64,000 nucleotides of DNA from an uncultured Clostridia bacterium (GTDB taxonomy: Bacteria; Bacillota; Clostridia; Oscillospirales; Ruminococcaceae). The notes beneath the pieces were generated by a model that saw only the letters and a program-made list of their open reading frames with translations, was not told where the DNA came from and did no database searches. The translations under genes and the position numbers were made by a program. Positions 1 to 9,716 of the stretch are shown here, piece by piece. The stretch lies in the NCBI GenBank assembly GCA_947166945.1, contig CAMVGH010000001.1, positions 31,012-95,011 on the forward strand, in the 5' to 3' direction. Position 1 is the stretch's first letter. Each line of letters starts with the position of its first letter.

Positions 1-1629
1 TCCTCTGCATACTGCGGCGTATCCTGTGAGTCTCGGCACTGCCGGAGAAGCGTACACAAAGCGCGGGGTATCGTCGAGAACGAGTATGATCTCGCTGTTT
101 CCCGTCACGGGTATATGCACATATCCGTTTACCGGTGCGGGAGAATACTTTTCTCCGTTCACAGTGAGGTCGTACCTTTCGCTCCATGCGGGTATCCGAA
201 GCGCGATATTCCCGTTTCCGGAGACCTTGTATCTTACCGTGAAGCCGTATGGATATTCCGTTTCACATTCCAGTTCCATACCGTTTCCGGAACGTACTTT
301 TCCCGCCGCGTACAGGTGGCAGTACAGAGTATCCGGGCTCTCTCCGTATGCGTATTTCCCGAAGGACGATATCAGACGTGCCGCATTGGGAGGGCAGCAG
401 GCGCAGGCATACCAGCCGGGGCGCTGTGTGAGATCGTGTCTGTGAGTCGGAGCTTTTCCCGATATTCCGGGTATGACTTCCAGCGGGTTCACATAGAAGA
501 ACCGCTTTCCGTCGAGCTGCATTCCCGCCAGTACTGTATTGTAGAACGCCTGCTCCATTACATCAGCGTATTCGCCTTTCACCTCATTTTCGAGCATACG
601 TGAGGCGAAGAATATCAGTCCTATTGAAGCGCAGGTCTCGGCATAAGCTGTATCGGGAGGCAGATCGTAGTCAACGCTGAAAGCCTCGCCGTGGACTGTG
701 GAACCTATTCCGCCGGTTATATACATCTGCCGTTCGGTTATGCTGTCCCACAGCCGTTTTCCGGCTTCGTAAAGCTCCGCGTCGCCTGTCTCGGCAGCAA
801 GATCCGCCATTCCAGTGTAGAGGTACACCGCACGAACAGCGTGTCCTGTGGCATTCACGGCTTTACGCAGCGGCACTCCGCTCTGCTGATAATCGTTGTC
901 GTCTGCGTTGTTGCCCCAGACCGTCCAGTCTCTGGAGGCTCTCTCCCGTTTATAGTATCCGGCATCACAGCCGCGGGTATTTATGAAATATTCCGCAAGC
1001 TCAAGACATTTCTTTTCGCCCGTCAGACGGTACATTTTCATAAGGGCGAGTTCTATCTCGGGGTGACCGGGGAATCCTCCGTGTCCGTCTTCCATGAATA
1101 CCTTATATATATGCGATACATTTCTGAGCATTACATCCAGCAGTTCACGCTTGCCGGAAGATTCATAATATGCGCAGGCGGCTTCTATCATGTGACCGGC
1201 GCAGTACAGCTCGTGTGCTTCGAGCAGGTTTGTCCAGCGTTTGTCTTTGTCCTTTATGGTAAAGTAGGTGTCAAGATATCCGTCCTTGTCCTGTGCCGCG
1301 GCAATTACAGCGACAAGTTCATCGACCTGCTTTTCAAGTTCGGGATCCGGGAAATTGTTCAGAGAATACGCGGCGGCTTCTATCCATTTTGCGGCATCGC
1401 TGTCCTGGAACACCATTCCGTAGAACCCGTCGCCGGGGTCTTCGCCGCGCAGGACCCTTCCGGCGTTGATGAAATTCTGCACCACATGGCTTTTCTCCGC
1501 GCCTTCCGCCCTGTCGTTCAGCACTTCGTACTGATAGGGTATCACCGTACTGCTCACAAGTCTCTGATATTTTTCGATAAAGCCGTCCGACCTGTAAGCT
1601 CCCATACTTATCTGCTTCTGAATTCTCAT
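1..1629 (-). CDS. GH127 beta-L-arabinofuranosidase (3' end outside window)
   Basis: The minus-strand frame stays open from ATG 1629 to the window edge (543 codons), so the C-terminus is missing. GH127 enzymes release L-arabinofuranose from beta-linked arabino-oligosaccharides using a cysteine nucleophile held by zinc. The metal/catalytic set is visible: Glu331 and Cys333 in an AETCASI motif, then Cys409, Cys411 and Cys412 in ACACCPPNAAR. By comparison with Bifidobacterium HypBA1, Cys411 would be the nucleophile. The visible end (VCRG) fits the start of the family's C-terminal beta domain. There is no signal peptide, so the protein is cytoplasmic. It is divergent from an AraC-type regulator and next to arabinan genes, which supports a role in arabinan side-chain or plant glycoprotein arabinose use. 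Confidence 0.9.
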   Translation of the reverse strand, partial: MRIQKQISMGAYRSDGFIEKYQRLVSSTVIPYQYEVLNDRAEGAEKSHVVQNFINAGRVLRGEDPGDGFYGMVFQDSDAAKWIEAAAYSLNNFPDPELEKQVDELVAVIAAAQDKDGYLDTYFTIKDKDKRWTNLLEAHELYCAGHMIEAACAYYESSGKRELLDVMLRNVSHIYKVFMEDGHGGFPGHPEIELALMKMYRLTGEKKCLELAEYFINTRGCDAGYYKRERASRDWTVWGNNADDNDYQQSGVPLRKAVNATGHAVRAVYLYTGMADLAAETGDAELYEAGKRLWDSITERQMYITGGIGSTVHGEAFSVDYDLPPDTAYAETCASIGLIFFASRMLENEVKGEYADVMEQAFYNTVLAGMQLDGKRFFYVNPLEVIPGISGKAPTHRHDLTQRPGWYACACCPPNAARLISSFGKYAYGESPDTLYCHLYAAGKVRSGNGMELECETEYPYGFTVRYKVSGNGNIALRIPAWSERYDLTVNGEKYSPAPVNGYVHIPVTGNSEIILVLDDTPRFVYASPAVPRLTGYAAVCRG

Positions 1630-1763
1630 TTTTGTCCGCCTTTCGGGGTAAATTGTCTTATACGGGATTTTTTTCTATATCCCGCCGTGTCTGTCTCTGA
1701 GGAAAACGCCGCTGCGGGGTCTGTTTTGACAGGACAAATGTTTGCTGATGTTGTGAATATGTA

Positions 1764-1792
1764 TTGACATTTGTGCGTGATTTTATTATAAT
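1764..1792 (+). promoter_or_regulatory. Consensus sigma-A promoter for the AraC gene
   Basis: TTGACA at 1764-1769 and TATAAT at 1787-1792 are separated by exactly 17 bases. Transcription would start near 1799, about 49 bases before the TTG start at 1848. A promoter this strong is usually held down by a repressor or restricted by an activator. Confidence 0.8.
1767..1786. promoter_or_regulatory. Weak AraR-like operator in the promoter spacer
   Basis: ACATTTGT-GCGT-GATTTTAT has the 8-4-8 layout of the stronger AraR-like sites in this window. Only the left half (ATTTGT) and parts of the core match. It overlaps the -35 box and the spacer, where a repressor would block polymerase. The match is partial and tentative. 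Confidence 0.3.
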
Positions 1793-1847
1793 TGTATTAT
1801 AAGGTAAAAATCAATAGACAATGTTCTTGTAAATATGGAGGATAGTC

Positions 1848-2696
1848 TTGAACGAAATAATATTATCTTCGGCTGCTATGCCTGTCGTGTGCGCCTGTGA
1901 TTTTCTTGCCGCATACGAGCCGTTCTATCATATTGACAGGGTACTCGACTTCAATGACCTGCTCTACGTTGTGGAAGGAACGATGTATGTTTCGGAAGAC
2001 GGCGTGGATTACGAAATAAATGAAGGCGAGCTGCTTTTCCTGAAGCATCATGTAAGACATTACGGCGTAAAGGAGACGCGGCGCGGCACAAAGTGGTATT
2101 ACGCCCATTTTTTTCTTGATGAGCCGTCCGGCGAGACGCCGCGGTTTGAGCCGGATTCCACACCGCTGGTGCTGAACCAGCCGCTGCGGGCGTATGAAGT
2201 GCTTCCGAAAAAACTGAGCGGACTGAAAAACGGATACATAGAGCGCAGATTTGCCGAACTTGTGGATTACTGCCGCAGCGGTGACGAACTGAAACGCATG
2301 AGGATAAACGGTATGTTCTATTCCTTTCTGGCAGATATCGCTCTTGTGAATTATATGGACAAAAATGACTGCTCCGTGTCGCGGCGGATACGCGGGTGGC
2401 TGGAAAAACACTATGCGGAACCGTTCAGCGCGGAGAAGCTTGAAAAGGAATTCTTCCTGAGCTACAAGCGCATGGCTGCGGTATTCAAGCAGGAGTACAA
2501 TGTCACGATGCAGCAGTATCATAACACAAAGCGGATGCAGACAGCGTCCTATCTTCTGCGTACCACGCTGCTCCCGATAGGCGAGATCGCGGGAAGACTC
2601 GGTTTTGAAGACAAGCTGTATTTCAGCAGATGCTTCCGTGCGTACAGCGGTATGTCCCCGAAAGAATACCGCCACTCGGCAAAATCCGATTATTGA
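1848..2696 (+). CDS. AraC-family transcriptional regulator
   Basis: A 282-aa protein with an N-terminal cupin-like sensing half (about residues 15-100, containing the EGELLFLKHHVRHYG stretch) and a C-terminal double helix-turn-helix (about 185-280). The second helix-turn-helix ends in the typical YFSRCFRAYSGMSPKEYR signature. I chose the TTG start at 1848 because GGAGG at 1837-1841 sits six bases upstream; ATG 1878 is the alternative. It is divergent from the GH127 gene and upstream of the arabinanase, so it probably controls one or both in response to an arabinose-derived ligand. The ligand cannot be read from sequence. Confidence 0.88.
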   Translation: MNEIILSSAAMPVVCACDFLAAYEPFYHIDRVLDFNDLLYVVEGTMYVSEDGVDYEINEGELLFLKHHVRHYGVKETRRGTKWYYAHFFLDEPSGETPRFEPDSTPLVLNQPLRAYEVLPKKLSGLKNGYIERRFAELVDYCRSGDELKRMRINGMFYSFLADIALVNYMDKNDCSVSRRIRGWLEKHYAEPFSAEKLEKEFFLSYKRMAAVFKQEYNVTMQQYHNTKRMQTASYLLRTTLLPIGEIAGRLGFEDKLYFSRCFRAYSGMSPKEYRHSAKSDY

Positions 2697-2727
2697 AAAC
2701 CGGAGATGCGGGGGTTATGCTTTGCGG

Positions 2728-2747
2728 AAATTTGTACGTACAGATTT
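2728..2747. promoter_or_regulatory. AraR-type operator palindrome
   Basis: A 20-bp palindrome, AAATTTGT-ACGT-ACAGATTT, with nine of ten symmetric pairs matching. It closely resembles the known AraR operator of Bacillus subtilis (ATTTGTACGTACAAAT-like). It lies about 73 bases upstream of the predicted -35 of the arabinanase gene, so repression may involve DNA looping or a second promoter. An araR-like gene is present at 21982-23064. Confidence 0.75.
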
Positions 2748-2819
2748 GCCTGTAAACGACATTGTTAATAACATAACACTCTATAAGACAATTATCCATA
2801 TTTATAAGAATATTCTCCA

Positions 2820-2849
2820 TTGAAACAATACCGAAAATGGGTATATAAT
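2820..2849 (+). promoter_or_regulatory. Promoter of the arabinan operon
   Basis: TTGAAA at 2820-2825 and TATAAT at 2844-2849 with an 18-base spacer. The predicted start is near 2856, giving a leader of about 55 bases before ATG 2910. It is the only good candidate between the AraC gene and the arabinanase gene. Confidence 0.6.
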
Positions 2850-2909
2850 AAATACAGCGTAAATACATTGTCGGATTTTTTGCCGTTGCAGCACAGGGGA
2901 AAATACACC

Positions 2910-4532
2910 ATGAGAAAGAATTCAATAAAAATCATCGCCGCATTTCTTGCAGTTGTACTGACAACTTCCTCCTGCGGAACACAGCAGACTGTGCAGGATC
3001 CGGCTCAGGCACAGACGGAGGCTGCGGAAGTGGAAAGAAATTACGACTTTACAGTAAGCTATGACGGTATCAAAAAAGGCAATGTTTCGTCCGGAGCGTC
3101 TGTCCACGACCCCTCCATACTGAAAGCAGACGGAAAATATTATATATATGGTTCCCATATGTCGTGCGCGTCCTGTGAGGACCTGAAGACATGGAGATTT
3201 GTTGCCGACGGTTACAGACAGAGCAATACCGTATATGGTCAGATCTATGATGTCTATGATGAAGCGTTCGCGTATGCGGGAAGCCCGAAGAGCATCATAC
3301 CTACCGACAATGCAAAGCAGGGCGGTGAGCATGTCTGGGCTCCCGATGTCATATATAACAAGGCTATGGGAAAGTATGTGATGTACTACTGCACCACATC
3401 GACATGGAATGCTTCCAATCTCTGCTATGGCATTTCCGACAGCCCTGAAGGGCCTTTCGAGTGGCAGGGTGCGCTGATCTACTCCGGGTATGATAAGGAA
3501 ACCATAAAGGCTACGGATATCCTTGACTACGTAAGCGAGGACTATGCGCTCGAAACATATTTTAAAGGCGATGAATACCGGTTTGAGGATTTCCCGAACG
3601 CTATCGACCCCGCCGTCTTCTACGATGCGGACGGCAGACTGTGGATGGTGTATGGCTCATGGAGCGGAGGTATCTTCCTGCTGGAGCTTGACGAAAAGAC
3701 CGGTAAGGTGATACACCCCGCTGCGGACCCCGAAAACAGCGTTGATCCGTATTACGGCAAGAGGCTGCTGGGCGGCGGGCACAATTCCATAGAGGGACCG
3801 TATATTCTGTGGGACGAGGACAGCGGATATTACTATCTGTTTGTCTCCTACGGCGGTCTGAACCGCGACGGCGGATATCAGATACGTGTATTCCGCAGCG
3901 AAAGACCTGACGGGGAATATGTCGATATGTTCGGTAAAAAGCCGGAAAAAGGGTTCAACCATGCTTACTTCGGGCTTAAGCTTTCCGGCAACTATATGCT
4001 TCCGAGCCTGTCGAAAGCATATATGGCAACGGGACATAATTCGGCTCTTGCCGATGACGACGGAAGAAAATACGTCATATATCACACACGTTTCAATGAC
4101 GGCAGCGAGAGACATTCTCCCCGCGTCCACCAGTTCATTGTGAACGCCGAGGGCTGGCCGTGTATGCTGCCGTATCAGACACAGGGCGAGAAGGCGGCGG
4201 AAAACGGATATTCCGTTCAGGAAACTGCCGGACGCTACTACTTCATAGATCAGGGAACAAAGATCGACAGTAAGATCGCGGAGCCGGTGATACTTTATCT
4301 GAATGATGACGGCACCGCAGCGACCGAAAAGTCAGCGGGAACATGGACGATCACCGAAGGTACCTGCTATATGACGCTGACTCTCGGTGACAAGACATAC
4401 AGCGGAGTGTTCTGCGCTATGGACGATGAAGGCGGAAATCCGGTGATGACACTGTCCGCGGTCGGATATGACGAGAGCGTATGGGGAGTAAAATACATTG
4501 GAGAAGCAGAACAAGAAAAGACCTCCTCGTGA
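2910..4532 (+). CDS. GH43 endo-alpha-1,5-L-arabinanase lipoprotein
   Basis: A 540-aa protein starting at ATG 2910 with AGGGGA upstream. An in-frame start at 2820 would put about 30 residues before the signal peptide and overlaps the promoter, so I rejected it. The signal ends in a lipobox with Cys22, predicting a surface lipoprotein. The five-bladed GH43 propeller carries the expected acids: Asp67 in VHDPSIL, Asp233 in NAIDPAVF and Glu295 in SIEGPYI, plus TGHNSA, which resembles the calcium-binding His of Bacillus Abn2. A C-terminal beta domain (about 440-540) matches the extra domain of endo-arabinanases. It would cut arabinan outside the cell to feed the importer genes downstream. It overlaps the next gene by 35 bases. 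Confidence 0.88.
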   Translation: MRKNSIKIIAAFLAVVLTTSSCGTQQTVQDPAQAQTEAAEVERNYDFTVSYDGIKKGNVSSGASVHDPSILKADGKYYIYGSHMSCASCEDLKTWRFVADGYRQSNTVYGQIYDVYDEAFAYAGSPKSIIPTDNAKQGGEHVWAPDVIYNKAMGKYVMYYCTTSTWNASNLCYGISDSPEGPFEWQGALIYSGYDKETIKATDILDYVSEDYALETYFKGDEYRFEDFPNAIDPAVFYDADGRLWMVYGSWSGGIFLLELDEKTGKVIHPAADPENSVDPYYGKRLLGGGHNSIEGPYILWDEDSGYYYLFVSYGGLNRDGGYQIRVFRSERPDGEYVDMFGKKPEKGFNHAYFGLKLSGNYMLPSLSKAYMATGHNSALADDDGRKYVIYHTRFNDGSERHSPRVHQFIVNAEGWPCMLPYQTQGEKAAENGYSVQETAGRYYFIDQGTKIDSKIAEPVILYLNDDGTAATEKSAGTWTITEGTCYMTLTLGDKTYSGVFCAMDDEGGNPVMTLSAVGYDESVWGVKYIGEAEQEKTSS

Positions 4533-4800
4533 GGGGTTCCGCAGGCGGAAGAATTCATACTATGCCGGAATGACAAAGAAGCAGATAGCTGCCGATACGG
4601 CAAAGACAGCGCTGCGGTGGTTGCTTATCACGGTATTTCTGTTCGTGTATTGGATCGCCATGCTGCTGCTGATATCAATGATACTTGTAAATGTATGGAA
4701 AGTCACCCTGACTGAGCTTATCATATACGCGTGCATACTCGGAGCGTTAAGTTCGCTGGTGTACGCGGGCATGCTCGTACACAGAAAATTTTATTACTGA
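4498..4800 (+). CDS. Small two-helix membrane protein of the importer operon
   Basis: A 100-aa protein, basic at its N-terminus (KKRPPREGFRRRK), followed by two hydrophobic segments at about residues 41-66 and 73-92. I chose TTG 4498 because GGGGAG at 4483-4488 is well spaced; ATG 4570 is the alternative and would give 76 aa. The 35-base overlap with the arabinanase gene suggests translational coupling. I do not recognise the family. Its place directly before the large solute-binding protein suggests an accessory role in the importer or surface complex, but nothing in the sequence shows what it does. Confidence 0.6.
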   Translation: MEKQNKKRPPREGFRRRKNSYYAGMTKKQIAADTAKTALRWLLITVFLFVYWIAMLLLISMILVNVWKVTLTELIIYACILGALSSLVYAGMLVHRKFYY

Positions 4801-4828
4801 AATGCTCGCAGCGGGCAAGGAGAAGAAT

Positions 4829-7801
4829 ATGGGACGAAAGAAAACGATAGAACGTCTTTCAAAGGCAATGGCAGCAGCGCTGTTGTTATCGTTTACAAAT
4901 ATCACATTCCACGCGGGTGCGGTAAGTGCTTCCGCGGCTTCCGCCGCGCAGTCCGCTTCGTCTTCTGTTTATGATACACAGTTCGTCAGTGAGCGCATTT
5001 CAAATAATTACAGCAGGGTAAGTGCCGGATATACAGCAAAGGAGTATGCCGGCGAAGATATATCTCTCGGATACACGGAAGAGACATCGGGACTCATGAC
5101 GAACGAAACAAGGGGTTATGCCGCTTCTGATAACGCTGCCGATCTTCATGCGGGGGATAAGGCCGCATTTGCCGCCGAGTTGGCGGAAACCGCGCTTTAC
5201 GCGCTGAGCTTTGACTATTTTTCATACGATGATTCCGTACTTCCGGTGGAGTTCTCGATAGCTCTTGACGAGGAAGGAAATTTCCCGTTCTATGAGTGCA
5301 GGAACGTGAAGCTGCATTCCACATGGCTCCCGAAGGCGGAGAGATCCTATGACCGTTACAACGACGAAGTGGTGACTGTTCCGGAAAAGGCTCTGCAATG
5401 GGAAAAATCATACTTTACCGACAGCAGCTATCGTCATTCCGTTCCTCTTCTCATCGAGCTTCCGGCGGGACATCACACACTTTATTTTGAAGTCAAGAGC
5501 GGAAACTTCCTGCTGGGCGGAGTGACCCTTACGGCTCCGGAGACCATACCCGCATACAGCGGCGCAAAGACTGCGGAGGGTACGGAACTGATAACCATAG
5601 AGGGCGAAAAATACAGTTCGGTGAATGAGTCCTCCATACACGCAACGGCAGAATTCGACGCGGCTGTGTCGCCTTACAAAGTATCGGACTCCGAGCTGAA
5701 TGTTATAGATCCCGCTTCGTTTGATACCGCGGGACAGACCATAACATACACATTCAATGCCGCGGCCGAGGGATACTATAATATAGCAATGAACTACAGT
5801 CAGCCGGACAAGACCGACTTTCCGGTATTTGTTGACGTGCGGGTGGACGGTAAGATACCGGATCAGACTTTTTCCGCCTGTGAAATGGCATACTCGACAA
5901 ATTACAGGATAAGCACGCTCACCGGGAGCGACGGCAGCAAACTGTCCGTGTATCTCGGACCGGGTGAGCATACTGTCTCTTATACCATAACCCTTGACCC
6001 GATATGCAATATTCTTGAATCGGTGGAAGAGATAATGGCGGGGGTGAATGATCTCGCACTTGAAATTACAAAGGTGGCGGGAACGAATTCCGATAAGTAC
6101 AGAGACCTGAGCCTTTCGCGCTATATACCTGGACTTGAGGATAAGCTGAGAGGATATGCCGACAGGCTGGTGAGCCTTGAGGCGGGAGCGCGTATATATA
6201 CCGAGGGCAATAAAAATGTTGCGGTGATGTCCTCCATGCTGATAGCGGCAAATCAGCTGAATTCACTTGCCGACAATCCCGACGAGATACCTTACCGTAT
6301 AGCGGAGCTTTCCTCCAGCACCAACTCCGTCAACCAGTATCTCGCCAACACCATAGATTCGCTGCTGAAGAACGGACTTGCGATAGACCGTATATGGCTG
6401 TATCAGGAAGGTGCGAAGCTTCCCGATCCGCCGGGATTTTTCGAGTCGGTATGGAAGTCGATAGAGCGATTCATAGCTTCCTTCTTTGACCAGTCCTATT
6501 CTGCGTCGAACATAGACCCCGAACATCTTCAGGTATGGGTAAACCGCTCCAGCCAGTATGTGCAGATAATGCAGAAGATGATCGACGAGTATTTCACTCC
6601 CGCTTCCGGGATAGATGTGGATATAAGCATCATGCCCGACCAGTACAAGCTCGTGCTTGCAAATTCCTCCGGCAATGCCCCCGATGTGGCTACCGGAATA
6701 AACTATACGGTACCGTATGAACTGGCTATACGCGGGGCTCTGGCGGATATGGCGAAATACAGTGATTTCAGGGAGACAGCGTCGGTTTATGAGCCGGGCT
6801 TCTTCCTTACCGGAACTATCGGAGAGTCGGTTTATTCGATGCCCGAGACCATGAACTTCTGGGTGCTGGTTTACCGCACTGACGTGCTCGACAAGCTCGG
6901 GCTTTCCGTACCGGATACCATGCAGGACGTTATCGATATGCTCCCGGAACTCCAGATGCGCGGACTTAACTTCTATTATCCGACTGCCGGCATGAGAGCA
7001 ATGCGCAACTTCCACGGCACCACACCGCTGATCGTACAGAGCGGGGGAGCGCTTTACTCCGGACTTGCGCAGGACGGCACGACACTCGGCAGCGAGGCGT
7101 CGGTAAAGGGATTCACCACACTTACCGACATGTTCACGGTGTATGATATGCCTGTCGATATCGACAACTTCTACCAGCATTTCCGCAACGGCGACATTCC
7201 GATAGGAATATGTGACTACGGCACATACAATCTGATAAGCAACGCGGCTCCCGAACTTGCGGGTTCGTGGGATATCTCCATAGTCCCCGGACTTGAACAG
7301 GAAGACGGCAGCATAGCGAGAAATACCTGCGGCTGTGCGGAATCCACCGTTATTTTCAAAAGCAATGACGAACGCGAAGCAAAAGCATGGGAATTCATCA
7401 AGTGGTGGTCATCGACTCCGGTGCAGTCGGAATTCGGTCAGACCATGCAGATAACCTACGGCGATGAGTACCTCTGGACCACCGCGAATGTTGAGGCTTT
7501 CCAGCGTCTTCCGCTTGACAGCGGCCATAAGAAAGTAATTCTCGAATTTGCGAAGAACGTCATAGATGTGGCGCGCGTTCCCGGAACATATATGCTGGAA
7601 CGTGAGATAAGCAACGCGTTCAATTCCGTGGTAGTTGACGGAAAAAGCGCACAGACGCGTATCGATGAAGCAGTCAAGGTCATAGACCGCGAAATGAAGC
7701 GTAAGCTTGAAGAATTCGGTTACATCGACAGCGAGGGGAATACCATAAAAGAGTACAGGATCCCCGATATAAACAGCATCATGCCGATACTCGGCAGGTA
7801 A
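4829..7801 (+). CDS. Giant modular solute-binding protein (990 aa)
   Basis: Starts at ATG 4829 behind AAGGAGA (4817-4823); ATG 4802 is possible but lacks this spacing. A Sec signal (residues 1 to about 35) has no clear lipobox. Two beta-sandwich-like modules follow (about 60-240 and 250-400, each ending in an HxLYFEV- or HTVSYTI-like strand), then a helical linker, then a family-1 extracellular solute-binding domain from about 570 to the end. Ordinary sugar-binding proteins are 400-550 aa, so the N-terminal half is an extra part that may bind polysaccharide or contact the propeller protein encoded downstream. It is the first of two binding proteins in the operon and lies next to its own permease pair. 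Confidence 0.75.
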   Translation: MGRKKTIERLSKAMAAALLLSFTNITFHAGAVSASAASAAQSASSSVYDTQFVSERISNNYSRVSAGYTAKEYAGEDISLGYTEETSGLMTNETRGYAASDNAADLHAGDKAAFAAELAETALYALSFDYFSYDDSVLPVEFSIALDEEGNFPFYECRNVKLHSTWLPKAERSYDRYNDEVVTVPEKALQWEKSYFTDSSYRHSVPLLIELPAGHHTLYFEVKSGNFLLGGVTLTAPETIPAYSGAKTAEGTELITIEGEKYSSVNESSIHATAEFDAAVSPYKVSDSELNVIDPASFDTAGQTITYTFNAAAEGYYNIAMNYSQPDKTDFPVFVDVRVDGKIPDQTFSACEMAYSTNYRISTLTGSDGSKLSVYLGPGEHTVSYTITLDPICNILESVEEIMAGVNDLALEITKVAGTNSDKYRDLSLSRYIPGLEDKLRGYADRLVSLEAGARIYTEGNKNVAVMSSMLIAANQLNSLADNPDEIPYRIAELSSSTNSVNQYLANTIDSLLKNGLAIDRIWLYQEGAKLPDPPGFFESVWKSIERFIASFFDQSYSASNIDPEHLQVWVNRSSQYVQIMQKMIDEYFTPASGIDVDISIMPDQYKLVLANSSGNAPDVATGINYTVPYELAIRGALADMAKYSDFRETASVYEPGFFLTGTIGESVYSMPETMNFWVLVYRTDVLDKLGLSVPDTMQDVIDMLPELQMRGLNFYYPTAGMRAMRNFHGTTPLIVQSGGALYSGLAQDGTTLGSEASVKGFTTLTDMFTVYDMPVDIDNFYQHFRNGDIPIGICDYGTYNLISNAAPELAGSWDISIVPGLEQEDGSIARNTCGCAESTVIFKSNDEREAKAWEFIKWWSSTPVQSEFGQTMQITYGDEYLWTTANVEAFQRLPLDSGHKKVILEFAKNVIDVARVPGTYMLEREISNAFNSVVVDGKSAQTRIDEAVKVIDREMKRKLEEFGYIDSEGNTIKEYRIPDINSIMPILGR

Positions 7802-7822
7802 AAACAAGGAGGTGCTTGTTCA

Positions 7823-8839
7823 ATGGAAGCACAGGCGAACGCCGCGCAGACTGCGGTAAAGCCCGCGAAAAAACGCAGAAGAAACAAGATCTCCCGCCGG
7901 GAAAACAACTGGCGCGGCTGGCTGTTCATCGGACCTTACGCGCTGATCTTCTCCGTATTTATTCTTGTTCCCGTCGTGTTGGCGGTGATACTTTCCTTCA
8001 CTAATTTCAATGCCATTGAATTTCCTAAGTTTGTGGGAGCGCTGAACTACATAACCCTCCTTACGAACGATGCGGAATTTATGAAATATGTCCTGCCGAA
8101 TACCATAATCTACGCAGTTGTTGTTGGTATAGGCGGTTATATTCTTTCCTTCATTCTCGCATGGGCTTTGTGCAATCTTACAAAGCCCGTGCGGACCGTT
8201 TTTGCTCTCATACTCTCCTCTCCGAGCATGACTACCGGCGTAGCGATGACGGTACTCTGGAAGGTGATCTTCTCCGGCGACCAGTCCGGACTTCTCAACA
8301 GCTGGCTCATGGAACTGGGCGTTATAACCGAGCCTGTACTCTGGCTCACCGACGCGAGGTTCCTGCTCCCGATAGTTATAATAATCGGTCTGTGGTCATC
8401 TATGGGAATAGGCTTCCTGAGCATGATCGCGGGTATTCTTAACACAGACGCGTCTCTGTATGAGGCGGCTTCGATAGACGGCATAACCAACCGTTTTCAG
8501 GAAATGGTGTACATAACGATCCCGCAGATGAAGCCGCAGATGCTCTTCGCCGCTGTAATGGCTATAGTCGGCGCATTCCAGAACGGCATGATAAGTTCGA
8601 TGCTTGTCGGCAACCCTTCTCCGGGTTACGCATCACAGCTTCTTGTAAATCATATCGAGGACTACGGTTTCCTGCGTTATGAAATGGGTTACGCCGCTGC
8701 GATATCGGTAGTGCTTCTGCTGATCGTTCAGCTGTTCAGCAAGGGAGCCAACGCGCTTCTCACGGAAAAGGACCCTTACGGACTTGCAAAGGCACCGAAA
8801 AAGTCTGAGCCCGCCGCCGAAAGGAGCGTGATAAGATGA
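7823..8839 (+). CDS. Sugar ABC permease, MalF/UgpA type (set A)
   Basis: A 338-aa inner-membrane permease with a basic cytoplasmic N-terminus, about six membrane segments and the EAA loop beginning [12 protein letters not shown] at residue 214, which docks to the ATPase. AAGGAGG upstream supports ATG 7823. Its stop overlaps the next permease start by four bases (ATGA), a usual mark of coupled translation in MalF/MalG pairs. It probably imports arabino-oligosaccharides with the next gene and the ATPase at 20489. Confidence 0.88.
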   Translation: MEAQANAAQTAVKPAKKRRRNKISRRENNWRGWLFIGPYALIFSVFILVPVVLAVILSFTNFNAIEFPKFVGALNYITLLTNDAEFMKYVLPNTIIYAVVVGIGGYILSFILAWALCNLTKPVRTVFALILSSPSMTTGVAMTVLWKVIFSGDQSGLLNSWLMELGVITEPVLWLTDARFLLPIVIIIGLWSSMGIGFLSMIAGILNTDASLYEAASIDGITNRFQEMVYITIPQMKPQMLFAAVMAIVGAFQNGMISSMLVGNPSPGYASQLLVNHIEDYGFLRYEMGYAAAISVVLLLIVQLFSKGANALLTEKDPYGLAKAPKKSEPAAERSVIR

Positions 8840-9699
8840 AAGGCAGAAAGATCAATCCCAAGCGCTTCGAGATAGGTCAGCTCAAGATCATTCTTCTCAT
8901 ACTTCCTCTTGTAATATTCATGGGTATGCCTATCGTTTTTATCCTCAATCACGCATTCAAGCCCATGGAGGAGCTGTTCGCGTTCCCGCCCACCTTCTTT
9001 GTCAAAAACGCGACTCTTGAGAACTTCACAAAGCTTATCAAATTCTCGGACAGCAGCGGCATACCGCTGAGCCGGTATCTTTTCAACAGCCTTGTGGTCA
9101 CGGTGATAACCGTCGGACTTGCACTGCTGCTTACCACTATGTCGGCATTCGCGCTGGCAAAGATAAAGTTCAGGGGACGCAGTATGCTTACCCGTATCAA
9201 TCAGGTAGCGATCATGTTCGTAAGCACCGCGGTCCTTATTCCGAGATATCTTGTAATCTGCAAGCTCGGTCTGATCGACAATCTGCTTGCGCATATACTT
9301 CCGCTGGTGGCTATGCCGGTAGCCCTGTTTCTTGTGAAGCAGTTCGTGGAGCAGGTACCGGATTCGCTGCTTGAAGCCGCGTATATGGACGGTGCCACCG
9401 ACCTTGACATTTATCTCAAGGTCATAATGCCTATGATAAGACCGGCAGTTGCCACAGCTGCGATACTTGTGTTCCAGCAGGTCTGGACAAATATGGAAAC
9501 ATCGAGTTACTTTTTCAGCGATGACAGTATGAAAACGCTGACATTCTATATGAACACGCTTGTAAACGCGAATAATACCGTCGCCGGACAGGGTATGGCG
9601 GCAGCCGCGTCGCTCATAATGTTCCTTCCTAACCTTATCCTGTTTATAATACTTCAGAACAAGGTAATGAATACTATGGCGAACTCGGGTATCAAGTAA
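8836..9699 (+). CDS. Sugar ABC permease, MalG/UgpE type (set A)
   Basis: A 287-aa permease with six predicted membrane segments and the EAA loop [20 protein letters not shown] starting at residue 180. It is the second half of the first permease pair and overlaps its partner by four bases. No ATPase lies beside it; the only MalK-like ATPase in the locus is at 20489. Confidence 0.9.
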   Translation: MKGRKINPKRFEIGQLKIILLILPLVIFMGMPIVFILNHAFKPMEELFAFPPTFFVKNATLENFTKLIKFSDSSGIPLSRYLFNSLVVTVITVGLALLLTTMSAFALAKIKFRGRSMLTRINQVAIMFVSTAVLIPRYLVICKLGLIDNLLAHILPLVAMPVALFLVKQFVEQVPDSLLEAAYMDGATDLDIYLKVIMPMIRPAVATAAILVFQQVWTNMETSSYFFSDDSMKTLTFYMNTLVNANNTVAGQGMAAAASLIMFLPNLILFIILQNKVMNTMANSGIK

Positions 9700-9716
9700 G
9701 AATCGGGGGTACAGAT

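Noticed and set aside
691-1767. 358-codon open frame on the plus strand
   Set aside because: It is antisense to the GH127 gene, whose zinc/catalytic residues are complete.
2820-2909. Earlier in-frame start for the endo-arabinanase
   Set aside because: It would begin within the predicted -35 box and put 30 residues before a clean signal peptide. ATG 2910 has a good ribosome site.
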